A stretch of 64,000 bases of DNA from Pseudomonas fulva. Lineage in GTDB: Bacteria > Pseudomonadota > Gammaproteobacteria > Pseudomonadales > Pseudomonadaceae. This document shows positions 10,201 through 17,620 of this stretch, in pieces. Location: contig NZ_JADNYP010000009.1 in assembly GCF_015680705.1 (NCBI RefSeq), forward strand, positions 62,001 to 126,000, written 5' to 3'. Position 1 is the first letter of the stretch. The number at the start of each line of letters is the position of its first letter. A program made the position numbers and the translations under genes. The notes beneath the pieces were generated by a model. It worked only from the letters and a program-made list of their open reading frames with translations. It had not been told where the DNA came from and ran no database searches.

Positions 10201-10375
10201 CAGTGGCGCGAGCTCGGCCAGCCAGCAAGCCATCGGCACCGGGGTGATTGGTGGCATGCTCAGCGCGACCCTGGCGGTGGTGTTCGTACCGGTGTTCTTC
10301 GTGGTGGTGATGCGCCTGGCTGGACGTCGCCACGCCAAGCCTGACGAAGCGGCGGCAACCGCTGCGCAAGAGTGA
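7247..10375 (+). CDS. RND multidrug efflux permease (HAE1 family)
   Basis: A 1042-residue inner-membrane proton/drug antiporter of the AcrB/MexB family, at the standard length for HAE1 pumps. It begins MPQFFIDRPVFAWVVALF, carries the paired aspartates of the proton relay in transmembrane helix 4 (GILVDDAIVVVENVER) and the matching lysine-containing segment in the second half (GLSAKNAILIIEF). It forms a tripartite pump with the preceding adaptor. No outer-membrane factor gene follows, so it probably borrows an OprM/TtgC-type channel encoded elsewhere. Substrates cannot be inferred. The divergent two-component system may regulate it. Confidence 0.95.
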   Translation: MPQFFIDRPVFAWVVALFILLTGALALPRLPVAQYPDVAPPQIEIYAVYPGASAATIDDSVVSLIEQELNGADNLLYFSSQSSLGSATIKVSFAPGTHPDLAQVDVQNRLKVVESRLPRAVIQQGLQVEKVSSGFLLLVTLTSEDGSLDETALSDFLARNVMNEIRRLKGVGKAQLYGSERAMRIWIDPRKLVGLGLAPNDVVQAIAAQNIQVAPGSIGDLPARATQEITANVVVKGQLSDPREFAAIVLRANPDGSSVTIGDVARVEIGAQEYQYGTRLNGKPASAFAVQLSPGANAMETAALVRDKMQQLSGYFPAGARYDIPYDTAPFVEVSIKQVVTTLFEAMLLVFVVMFLFLQNLRCTLIPALVVPVALMGTFAVMLALGFSVNVLTLFGMVLAIGILVDDAIVVVENVERIMAEEGLMPREATRKAMDQISGAIIGITLVLVAVFLPMAFMEGSVGVIYQQFSVSMAVSILFSAFLALSLTPALCASLLKPIGKHAQHQRKGLFGAFNRRFGAMSDGYQRWVGKALVRSGRYLLVYALLLGVLGYGFGQLPSAFLPTEDQGYTITDIQLPPGASRLRTEQVAAQIEAHNAQEPGVDNTTLILGFSFSGSGQNAALAFTTLKDWSQRSPQDSAQAIADRASLAFSRLKDAVAFSLLPPPIDGLGESSGFELRLQDRGGIGYQALMQARDKLLADAGASPLLTNVRESSLAESPQVELEVDRRQANALGVAFSDIGALLDIAVGSSYVNDFPNQGRMQRVVVQAEGDQRSQVEDLLRMHVRNDSGSLVPLGAFVQARWVSGPVQLTRYNGYPAVSISGEPTAGVSSGQAMAEIERLVALLPAGVGLEWTGLSLQERLSGSQAPMLMALSLLVVFLCLAALYESWSIPTAVLLVVPLGMFGAVLAVTLRGMPNDVFFKVGLITLIGLSAKNAILIIEFAKDLVEQGHDAVDAAMQAARLRLRPIVMTSLAFILGVVPLAIASGASSASQQAIGTGVIGGMLSATLAVVFVPVFFVVVMRLAGRRHAKPDEAAATAAQE

Positions 10376-10433
10376 CTGGACAAGCGCGCCTGGGCATGGG
10401 AGGGTTCAGCCGTCGACCGCCCGGAGTTCTCCC

Positions 10434-11015
10434 ATGCCTGCTGACCTTCCTGCCTGCTCCGTGCTGATCCTCGCAGGTGGCCGAGGCCAGCGCATGGGCG
10501 GACGTGACAAGGGCCTGGTGCATTGGCAGGGACAACCGCTGGTGGCCCATGTGCAGCGTGTGGCGCGCACGCTCAGCGATGATGTGGTGATCTCCTGCAA
10601 CCGCAACCTGGAGCGCTATCGAGCATTCGCCGACCAGTTGGTATGCGATGCCGAGCCAGATTTCCCTGGCCCGATGGCAGGCGTGATCGCCGGTCTGCGA
10701 GTCGCCAGGCACCCCTGGGTGGTGCTGCTGGCCTGCGACGCGCCAAAAGTGGACCAGGCGTTGATCCAGGCGTTGCGGGCGCTGGCGATCACCCATCACG
10801 GCCCGGCCATGGCGCGTCAGGGCGGTTACTGGCAGCCGATGTTCAGCGTGCTTCCACGCCAGCTGCTGCCGCTGCTGGAAACTGCCTGGGCCGCGGGCGA
10901 GCGCAGCCTGCAACGCGCCCTGCTGCGCGCCCCGGTGCAGGCGCTGGCGTGCGAGGACGCAGACCCCCGTCTGAGCAATTTCAACAGCCCCCATTGGCTC
11001 GAAACCCAGCCCTAG
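10434..11015 (+). CDS. mobA: Molybdenum cofactor guanylyltransferase
   Basis: A 193-residue cytosolic enzyme that joins GMP from GTP to Mo-molybdopterin, forming the bis-MGD cofactor of DMSO-reductase-family enzymes. The nucleotidyltransferase signature is clear near the N-terminus (LILAGGRGQRMGGRDKGL), followed by the metal-binding LLACDAP segment. The length is typical. It is monocistronic, 58 bases after the RND gene and convergent with the hybrid kinase to its right. Confidence 0.95.
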   Translation: MPADLPACSVLILAGGRGQRMGGRDKGLVHWQGQPLVAHVQRVARTLSDDVVISCNRNLERYRAFADQLVCDAEPDFPGPMAGVIAGLRVARHPWVVLLACDAPKVDQALIQALRALAITHHGPAMARQGGYWQPMFSVLPRQLLPLLETAWAAGERSLQRALLRAPVQALACEDADPRLSNFNSPHWLETQP

Positions 11016-11070
11016 CAAGCGGCATGCGGCACGCTGCAGTTCGTGCGTGTCTATTGAAGCTACGCCAGTC

Positions 11071-11096
11071 AGCTTGCGGCTTGGAGCTTGCAGCTC
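11071..11096 (+). repeat. Short dispersed AGCTTGCGGCTTG-type repeat
   Basis: The mobA/hybrid-kinase gap contains AGCTTGCGGCTTGGAGCTTG followed by CAGCTC, an imperfect tandem of AGCTTG units. A related stretch (CAGCTTGAAGCTTGCGGCTC) occurs at 19745-19764 in another intergenic region. Such intergenic motifs may be scattered in the genome; I cannot test copy number. Confidence 0.4.
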
Positions 11097-11103
11097 GCTG
11101 CCG

Positions 11104-13047
11104 CTAGGCCCGCTCCAGCATGTGCCGCACCTTCTCGAGCAAGTCGTCGATCTGAAACGGCTTGACCAGCATGTCCATGCCCGCGCCAAGGAAGCTCTGG
11201 CGGTCGAGCGCGGTCTGCGCGTAGCCGGTCATGAACAGCACCGGCAGGGTTGGCCGGTAGAGCCGGGCCATGTCGGCCAGTTCGCGGCCACTCATCGACG
11301 GCAGACCGACATCGGTGAGCAGCAGCTCCAGGCCAGGCTCGCTGCGCAAATGCTCCAGCGCCTGCTCGACATCCTCGGCCAGCGTGCAGCGATAGCCGGC
11401 ATCACTGAGCACTTCGGCCACCGACTGGCGTACCGAGGCCATGTCCTCGACGATCAGCACCTGTTCGCCGGCGCCTCGATGACCGGGCGGTTTTCGGGGC
11501 GTCCCGACGATCGCCGGCTGGCTGCTGGCGGGCAGCATCAGGGTGACCGTGGTCCCGCGGCCGGTCATGCTGCGAATCGCCACATGCCCGCCTGACTGCC
11601 GGGCGAAGCCATAGATGGTCGACAGGCCCAGGCCGGTCCCCTGCCCGACCGGCTTGGTGGTGAAGAACGGGTCGAAGACCTTGTCCAGCAACGCCGGGGC
11701 AATGCCCACGCCGTCATCTCGAACGCTGATCGTCACATAGCTGCCGTCGGCCAGGTTCGGGTCATCGTCGACGCGGATGGTCGCGGTATCGACCCAGATG
11801 TGCCCACCATTGGGCAAGGCATCGCGGGCGTTGATCACCAGGTTGAGCACCGCGCTTTCCAGTTGCACCGGGTCCACCAGGGCGATGGCCGGCTGGCTGC
11901 TCAGATGCAGGCGCAGGTCGATGCGCTCGCCGATGGTCCGGCCCAGCAGTTCTTCCAGTGACTGCACATGCTGGTTGACGTCGACCGGACGGGTATCGAG
12001 CGGCTGCTGGCGAGCGAACGCCAAGAGTCGATGAGTCAGCGAGGCGGCGCTGGTCGCCGAGTTCAAGGCCGCCTCGGCATAGACCCGGACCTTTTCCGTG
12101 CGCCCCTCGTCGATCCGCTTGCGGATCAGCTCGAGGCTGGTGATGATCCCGGTCAGCAGGTTGTTGAAATCGTGGGCGATGCCTCCGGTCAGCCGGCCCA
12201 GGCCGTCCATCTTCTGCAATTGCAGCAACTGCGCCTCGGTGCGGGCGTGCTCGGCCATCTCTCGAGCCAATTGCGTGTTGGCGTCATCGAGCAAGGCGAG
12301 ATGAGAGCGCTCGCGGTGGCGATGCTCGGTGACGTCCTCGACGAACGCCAGGCACAACCCCTGTTCGCGATAGGGCGAGAGCTGCCATTCGATATCACGC
12401 GGCTGACCTTGCACTTGCATGACCAAGGTGTCTTTCCAGCGTGTTCCGGCGGCCAGGTGCTGGCGCAGTTGATCGAGTTCGGCCCGCTGGCCGACGGCGA
12501 AGCATTCGTCGAGACGGTCAGGGTTGCGGTTGTCCTGGATCAGCAAGGCAAAGGCATGGTTGCACTCATGCACCTTGAGCTGGGCATCGAGCACCGCGAT
12601 GGGCGCCGAGACATGGGTGAATATCTCGCGAAATCGCGCTTCGCTCTCGCGCAAGGCGCGCTCGGTATCGCGCACCCGCAGCAGGGTGCGCAAGGTCGCC
12701 AGGAGCACGTCGGCATCCACCGGATGCACCAGGTAGGCGTCGGCGCCGGCGTCGAGGCCGGTGATGACATCGTCGCTCTGGATCGACGCCGCCGAGACGT
12801 GGATGACCGGCAGCAGGGCCGTGCGGCTGTCGGCCCGCAGCAGCCGGACGATGTCGAAACCACTCATGTCCGGCAGGTTGACATCGAGGATCAGCGCATC
12901 GATCTGCTCGTCGCGAATCTTCGCCAGGCCTTCGCTGCCGGTACCCGCCTCCAGCACCCGGTAGCCGTGCGAGTCCAGACGACGACGCAGCGCATAGCGG
13001 GTCGCGGCGTTGTCGTCGACGATGAGCAGACGTACCTCAGGCTTCAT
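11104..13047 (-). CDS. Hybrid sensor histidine kinase/response regulator (REC-PAS-HisKA-HATPase-REC)
   Basis: A 647-residue cytosolic protein without membrane segments. An N-terminal receiver (D55 in LILDVNLPD) is followed by a PAS-like region (about 135-250), a coiled coil, HisKA with [12 protein letters not shown], an HATPase domain (NLVINARDALP, GTGLGLSTIYGFA) and a C-terminal receiver with LLTDVGLPSMSG. The start at 13047 has GGAG upstream and overlaps the preceding kinase gene by 11 bases, so the two are translationally coupled. It closes the stressosome-type operon and may be its output or feedback arm. Confidence 0.9.
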   Translation of the reverse strand: MKPEVRLLIVDDNAATRYALRRRLDSHGYRVLEAGTGSEGLAKIRDEQIDALILDVNLPDMSGFDIVRLLRADSRTALLPVIHVSAASIQSDDVITGLDAGADAYLVHPVDADVLLATLRTLLRVRDTERALRESEARFREIFTHVSAPIAVLDAQLKVHECNHAFALLIQDNRNPDRLDECFAVGQRAELDQLRQHLAAGTRWKDTLVMQVQGQPRDIEWQLSPYREQGLCLAFVEDVTEHRHRERSHLALLDDANTQLAREMAEHARTEAQLLQLQKMDGLGRLTGGIAHDFNNLLTGIITSLELIRKRIDEGRTEKVRVYAEAALNSATSAASLTHRLLAFARQQPLDTRPVDVNQHVQSLEELLGRTIGERIDLRLHLSSQPAIALVDPVQLESAVLNLVINARDALPNGGHIWVDTATIRVDDDPNLADGSYVTISVRDDGVGIAPALLDKVFDPFFTTKPVGQGTGLGLSTIYGFARQSGGHVAIRSMTGRGTTVTLMLPASSQPAIVGTPRKPPGHRGAGEQVLIVEDMASVRQSVAEVLSDAGYRCTLAEDVEQALEHLRSEPGLELLLTDVGLPSMSGRELADMARLYRPTLPVLFMTGYAQTALDRQSFLGAGMDMLVKPFQIDDLLEKVRHMLERA

Positions 13048-13912
13048 CGGGACTCTCCTGGGCCAGGGCCAGCGGGATGGTGACATGGAAGGTCGAGCCC
13101 CTGCCAGGTTCGCTCTCGAAGCCGACCGCCCCGCCCAGCAGCACGGCGAAGCGCTTGCACAGCGACAGGCCCAGGCCCGTGCCACGCAGGCGCTTCTGCA
13201 GCGGCGAGTCGACCTGGGCGAAATCTTCGAACAAGGCGCCATGCAGTTCCTTGGCGATGCCGATGCCGGTGTCGCTCACGGCGAAGCGAATCTTGTCGCT
13301 GCCTTCGAGGCGCGCCGATACCCGGACTTCGCCACGGAGGGTGAACTTCAGAGCATTGGAAATGAAGTTGCGCAGGATCTGCGTGAGTTTCTTGTCATCG
13401 GTATAGAGCCGTGGCAGCCCCACCGGCTCCTCGAAGATCAGATCGACCGTGCTGGCGTCGACGATCGGCCTGAACATGCCACGCAGCGCCGAGAACAGGT
13501 CGAGCATGTCGAACCAGGCCGGGGAGATGGTGATGCGCCCGGCTTCGATCTTGGCCAGGTCCAGCAGGTCGTCGACCATGTCGCCGAGCTCGCGCGTGGC
13601 GGTGCTGATGAAGGCGACCTGGCGGTGCTGCTCCTGGCTCAACGGCCCGTCCAGCTCATCGGCCAGCAAGCTGGTGATGCTCAGGATCGAGCCCAGCGGG
13701 GTACGGAACTCGTGGCTCATGTAGGAGAGGAATCGACTCTTGAGGTCCGAGGCCTGGCGCAACTGTTCGGCCTGGATATCCAGTTCCGCATACAGTGCCA
13801 GCACGCCCTGGTTGGTTTCGTCGAGTTCGGCGCGCAGGGCTTCGTTCTCCACCTGGAGGCGCTCTATCAGCGCCGCCTGCTCGGCCGCGCTTGCACGGGA
13901 AGGCTCAGCCAT
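13037..13912 (-). CDS. Soluble sensor histidine kinase (coiled coil-HisKA-HATPase)
   Basis: A 291-residue kinase with no sensory domain and no membrane segment. An N-terminal coiled coil (about residues 8-58) leads into HisKA with phospho-acceptor H67 in SYMSHEFRTPLGS, then an HATPase domain (NFISNALKFT, DTGIGIA, GTGLGLSLC). It overlaps the phosphatase gene upstream by 8 bases and the hybrid kinase downstream by 11. The likely sensor input is therefore the upstream Rsb proteins, and the likely partner is the hybrid kinase. This is inferred from context only. Confidence 0.9.
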   Translation of the reverse strand: MAEPSRASAAEQAALIERLQVENEALRAELDETNQGVLALYAELDIQAEQLRQASDLKSRFLSYMSHEFRTPLGSILSITSLLADELDGPLSQEQHRQVAFISTATRELGDMVDDLLDLAKIEAGRITISPAWFDMLDLFSALRGMFRPIVDASTVDLIFEEPVGLPRLYTDDKKLTQILRNFISNALKFTLRGEVRVSARLEGSDKIRFAVSDTGIGIAKELHGALFEDFAQVDSPLQKRLRGTGLGLSLCKRFAVLLGGAVGFESEPGRGSTFHVTIPLALAQESPDEA

Positions 13913-14921
13913 GGGCGATCTCCAGGTCGATGACGAGCACCGTCACGTCGTCCCGCCCACGGCAGAAGTCCCGGTGCAACACGGTAGCGATCACGGCCGG
14001 GTGACGATGCACCAGGCCGGGGTAGTCCTTGAGGGTCCAGCGTGACTGCAGACCATCGCTGTACATGACCAGCAACTGCCCGCCGACGTCAGCGTACTCG
14101 AACACCTGGGCCTTGCGATACTGGCTGCCGACGATGCCCGGATGGGAGGCCAGGCCTCGGCTATGCTCGGCATCGACCAGGCAGGAGCCGATGTTGCCGA
14201 TACCGGCGAACTCCAGACGATCGCGCGTGCGGTCGTGGCGGGCCAGCGCGACGGCGCCTCCGCGCGTACCGTTCATGGCCTGGTGCATGGCGCCGATCAG
14301 CGCCTGTGGCTCGCCGAATGGCGCTTCGGCGAACGCCTGGGCACCGGCGAGCGCCGCGCGTTCGGCCTCTTCGCCGTGCCCGAGGCCGTCGATCAGCAAG
14401 GCCGCGAGGCGCTGGCCGGCGACCGCCAGATGCCAGGTATCGCCGCAGGCGGGATCATCGTGCAGCGAATGCTGGCTGACCCCGAAGCGCAGGTCGGGAT
14501 CGACGTCGCCGCGCCGATACAGACGCGCCAGCACCACCGCGCCGCGCGGGTCGGCATGCTGGTCATGAACCTGGGCGAGTCGCGCCACGCTGCCCAAGCC
14601 GATGCCCTGGGTGCCCTGCGTGGAATAGCCGTCGGTCATGCACAGGGCCGTATCGAACCCCGCGCCGCGGTCCACCGCGATCAGTTCGATGCCATGGCCC
14701 TCGGGCCGCGGCAGCACGCGCAAGTGCAGTTCGCCATGCCCGGCGTGCTTGAGCACGTTGCTGGCAAGCTCGGTGGCCACCAGCGCCACGCGCCCGGCAT
14801 CGTTTTCGTCGAAGCCGTACCGTTCGGCCAGCTGCTGTGCGGTACGCCGGGCATGACCAACCTGGCTCTGGTCTTCCAGAGCCAGGACTTGGGTGAGCGA
14901 AGCCGAAAGGTTCATGTCCAT
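13905..14921 (-). CDS. RsbT-like ATPase domain fused to a SpoIIE/RsbX-type PP2C phosphatase
   Basis: A 338-residue fusion. Residues about 1-135 form an anti-sigma-type GHKL kinase domain (N box VATELASNVLKHAG, then GIGLGSVARLA). The rest is a PP2C-like phosphatase with LIDGLGHGEEAERAA, VMYSDGLQSRW and the terminal RGRDDVTVLVIDL, the metal-binding aspartates of the SpoIIE/RsbX group. The RsbX role is to dephosphorylate RsbR and RsbS and reset a stressosome. The start at 14921 overlaps the rsbT-like gene stop by 10 bases. Whether the kinase half is active cannot be seen. Confidence 0.88.
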   Translation of the reverse strand: MDMNLSASLTQVLALEDQSQVGHARRTAQQLAERYGFDENDAGRVALVATELASNVLKHAGHGELHLRVLPRPEGHGIELIAVDRGAGFDTALCMTDGYSTQGTQGIGLGSVARLAQVHDQHADPRGAVVLARLYRRGDVDPDLRFGVSQHSLHDDPACGDTWHLAVAGQRLAALLIDGLGHGEEAERAALAGAQAFAEAPFGEPQALIGAMHQAMNGTRGGAVALARHDRTRDRLEFAGIGNIGSCLVDAEHSRGLASHPGIVGSQYRKAQVFEYADVGGQLLVMYSDGLQSRWTLKDYPGLVHRHPAVIATVLHRDFCRGRDDVTVLVIDLEIAHG

Positions 14922-15316
14922 CGCGTGATCGTCACCCGGGTGCCCTGGCCAGGCGTGGTATCCAGCTCGAACTCGTCCACCAGCCGACGCGCGCCGGTCA
15001 GGCCCAGACCAAGCCCACCGCCGGAGGTCCAGCCATCGGTCAGCGCCAGCTTGACGTCGGCGATGCCCGGCCCTTCGTCGCGAAAGCGCAGGCGCACGCC
15101 AACCCGGCCGCCATCGTCGAGCACCTGCCAGTCCATGTCGCCGCCCCCTCCGTAGACCACGGTGTTGCGCGCCAGCTCGCTGACGGCAGTCACCAGCTTG
15201 GTCAGGTCGACCAGGCGCATGCCGCACTCGCCCGCCAGCTTGCGAACCAGTTGCCGCGCCATGACCACGTCCTGTTCGATGCGCACCGGCAGCGTGCCGC
15301 TGTCGCGCGTGATCAT
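14912..15316 (-). CDS. rsbT: Stressosome serine/threonine kinase (RsbT-like)
   Basis: A 134-residue GHKL-fold kinase matching RsbT in length. The N box is SELARNTVVYG, the G1 box RDEGPGIADV, and the G2 loop GGGLGLGLTGARRLVDEF. In known stressosomes RsbT phosphorylates RsbS and RsbR, is released and activates a downstream partner. Its start (ATG 15316) overlaps the rsbS stop in an ATGA, so translation is coupled. No RsbU-type phosphatase or alternative sigma factor gene lies in this operon; the following kinases may be the output instead. Confidence 0.9.
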   Translation of the reverse strand: MITRDSGTLPVRIEQDVVMARQLVRKLAGECGMRLVDLTKLVTAVSELARNTVVYGGGGDMDWQVLDDGGRVGVRLRFRDEGPGIADVKLALTDGWTSGGGLGLGLTGARRLVDEFELDTTPGQGTRVTITRWT

Positions 15317-15675
15317 CGCTGCGCTACCCGCTGACGCAGCAGCTGCATGCCCCTTTCGACGTTCAGTGCCGTGCTGACGCCAGGCAAGGTCAAGCCCAGC
15401 TCGACCAGAGTGATCGCCACGGCCGGCTGCATGCCCACCACCATGGTCTCGGCGTCCATGATGCGGGCAAGGCCGGAAATGCTGGCGATCATGCGGCCGA
15501 TGAACGAGTCGACCATGTCCAGGGCCGAGATGTCGATCAGTACGCCGATGGCCGAGGTGCGGCTGATCCGCTCGGTCAGATCGTCCTGCAGCCGCAGGGC
15601 CAACTGGTCGTGCATGTCCACCTGGATGGTCACCAGAAGGAATTCGCCCATTTGCAGGATCGGGATGCGCTCCAT
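15313..15675 (-). CDS. rsbS: STAS-domain stressosome scaffold (RsbS-like)
   Basis: A single STAS domain of 120 residues. The conserved phospho-acceptor serine lies in ALDMVDSFIGRMI, the position used in B. subtilis RsbS. The protein would co-assemble with RsbR into the stressosome core and bind RsbT in its unphosphorylated state. It follows rsbR after 3 bases and overlaps rsbT by 4. Confidence 0.92.
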   Translation of the reverse strand: MERIPILQMGEFLLVTIQVDMHDQLALRLQDDLTERISRTSAIGVLIDISALDMVDSFIGRMIASISGLARIMDAETMVVGMQPAVAITLVELGLTLPGVSTALNVERGMQLLRQRVAQR

Positions 15676-15678
15676 GTC

Positions 15679-16524
15679 TTATGCCCGCTGGCCGAGGTTG
15701 ACGCCCAGGCGGGTGAGCGCGAGTTTCAGGGCATCGGCCAGGTTGGCCTTGGTGGTCAGCGAACCCAGGTCGAGTCCCAGGTGGACGATGGTCTGGGCGA
15801 TCTGCGGCCGTACGCCACTGATGATCGCATCGGCGCCCATCAAGCGGATCGCGGTGACCGTCTTGAGCAGATGCTGGGCCACCAGGGTATCGACGGTCGG
15901 AACGCCAGTGATGTCGATGATGGCGATCTGCGCGCCGGTATCGACGATGCGCTGGAGCAACGATTCCATCACGGTCTGGCTGCGCTGGGAATCCAGCGTG
16001 CCGATCAGCGGTAGCGCCAGTACGCCGTCCCACAGCTTGACGACTGGGGTCGACAGCTCGAGCAGCTCTTCCTGCTGACGCTTGATCACCGCTTCACGGG
16101 ACTTCTGGTAGGTCCGAATGGTATGCAGGCCAAGCGCATCGAGCAACTCGGAGACCTTCCACAACTGCCCGGCCAGCTCTGCCGGCCGGTCATGGTATTG
16201 CGCCTGCAGCAGGTTGAACAGCGGCCCCTTGAGCGCGAAGACGAAATAGGCGGTCTGCTGCGAGTCGTGGCCTTGCTGCGCACGCGTGGCGGAAAGCCGC
16301 TCCAGGAAGCGACGGGTGTTCTCCCACTCGGGCGAACCGAGATCGGCCCCGCTACCCAGCCCTTCGATCAGCAGACTCATGAACTCGACGGTCTGCTGGC
16401 GCAGTTCATGCTCCTTGAGGTTGCGCGTGGCCCCGTTGGCCTCGAGGTCGCGGACCCATTCGCCGAGCACGCTTGCCTGGTCCTTGGTGATCGTTTGCAA
16501 CGCGCTTTCGTGCAGTACTGCCAT
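15679..16524 (-). CDS. rsbR: Stressosome sensor protein (RsbR-like, N-terminal sensor plus STAS)
   Basis: A 281-residue protein. An all-helical N-terminal region (about 1-160) resembles the non-haem globin-like sensor of RsbR, and a C-terminal STAS domain (about 165-278) has the threonine-containing motif DITGVPTVDT that RsbT phosphorylates. It should form the stressosome core with RsbS. The start at 16524 has AGGAG upstream; longer in-frame readings lack a ribosome site. It is the first gene of a six-gene operon on this strand, so its promoter must lie in the 220-base gap shared with the divergent yghU. Confidence 0.9.
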   Translation of the reverse strand: MAVLHESALQTITKDQASVLGEWVRDLEANGATRNLKEHELRQQTVEFMSLLIEGLGSGADLGSPEWENTRRFLERLSATRAQQGHDSQQTAYFVFALKGPLFNLLQAQYHDRPAELAGQLWKVSELLDALGLHTIRTYQKSREAVIKRQQEELLELSTPVVKLWDGVLALPLIGTLDSQRSQTVMESLLQRIVDTGAQIAIIDITGVPTVDTLVAQHLLKTVTAIRLMGADAIISGVRPQIAQTIVHLGLDLGSLTTKANLADALKLALTRLGVNLGQRA

Positions 16525-16744
16525 GCTGGGCTCCTGGATGAAATGATGACCGATGCCCGAGGCATGGCCAGCCTGCAAACACTGACATTCGCAGGGTTCA
16601 ATAGTTGTGCGGGGTGGTGAAATAGTTGGCCTGGAACTGCCGAACCCGGTGTGCGAGAAAACGCCCCGCTTGCCTGGATGGCGAACCCGTGGCATGGATG
16701 CAGGTCCATCTTCGGACAGCCTTCCACTCCAAGGAGATCGCTCC

Positions 16745-17584
16745 ATGAGCAAGCCTTCCTACGTCCCCCCCAAGGTCTGGACTCACCAGGCACCTTCCGG
16801 TGGCCAGTTCGCCAGTACCAACCGGCCAGTCGCCGGGCCGACCCATGACAAGACACTGCCTACGGGTCGACATCCGCTGCAGCTGTATTCGATGGGTACG
16901 CCAAACGGCGTGAAGATTACCATCATGCTCGAGGAACTGCTTGCGCTCGGACACGCCGGCGCCGAATACGATGCCTGGATGATCCGTATCGGCGAGGGCG
17001 ACCAGTTCTCCAGCGGCTTCGTCGAGGTCAACCCCAACTCGAAGATCCCGGCCTTGCTTGATCGCAGCGTGGAGCCGCCGCTACGGGTCTTCGAGTCGGG
17101 CTCGATCCTGCTCTACCTGGCCGAGAAGTTCGGCGAGCTGTTGTCCACGGACCTGCCGACGCGCACGGAAACCCTGAACTGGCTGTTCTGGCAGATGGGC
17201 TCGGCGCCTTACCTGGGCGGTGGTTTCGGCCACTTCTACGTCTACGCACCGGAAAAGATCGAGTACGCGATCGATCGCTTCACCATGGAAGCCAAGCGTC
17301 AACTCGATGTGCTCGACCGGCGCCTGGCCGAGAGCCGCTACCTCGGCGGCCAGCAATACAGCATCGCCGACATCGCCGTGTGGCCCTGGTACGGCCAGCT
17401 GGTGCGCGGCAATCTGTATGGCGCCGCGCAGTTCCTTTCGGTGCAGGATTATCCGAACGTGCAACGCTGGGCCGAGGACATCGCCAAGCGCCCGGCCGTC
17501 CAGCGCGGCACCCGGGTCAACCGCACCCCGACCGAAGGCGGCAACCAGGTCGAGGAACGCCACGCGGCCGCTGATCTGGACTGA
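16745..17584 (+). CDS. yghU: YghU-type glutathione S-transferase / disulfide-bond oxidoreductase
   Basis: A 279-residue cytosolic GST of the Nu class, close to E. coli YghU (288). The thioredoxin-fold half holds YSMGTPNGVKITIMLEE and NPNSKIPALLD, with ESGSILLYLAEKFG binding the glutathione gamma-glutamyl group. The helical half includes SIADIAVWPWYG. Known Nu-class members bind two glutathiones and reduce disulfides. The start is fixed by AAGGAG 7 bases ahead of ATG 16745. It diverges from the stressosome operon, so a shared stress promoter is possible. Confidence 0.93.
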   Translation: MSKPSYVPPKVWTHQAPSGGQFASTNRPVAGPTHDKTLPTGRHPLQLYSMGTPNGVKITIMLEELLALGHAGAEYDAWMIRIGEGDQFSSGFVEVNPNSKIPALLDRSVEPPLRVFESGSILLYLAEKFGELLSTDLPTRTETLNWLFWQMGSAPYLGGGFGHFYVYAPEKIEYAIDRFTMEAKRQLDVLDRRLAESRYLGGQQYSIADIAVWPWYGQLVRGNLYGAAQFLSVQDYPNVQRWAEDIAKRPAVQRGTRVNRTPTEGGNQVEERHAAADLD

Positions 17585-17620
17585 ACGGCGACCATGGCTG
17601 GAGCCGCCCGGCTGCGCGAC

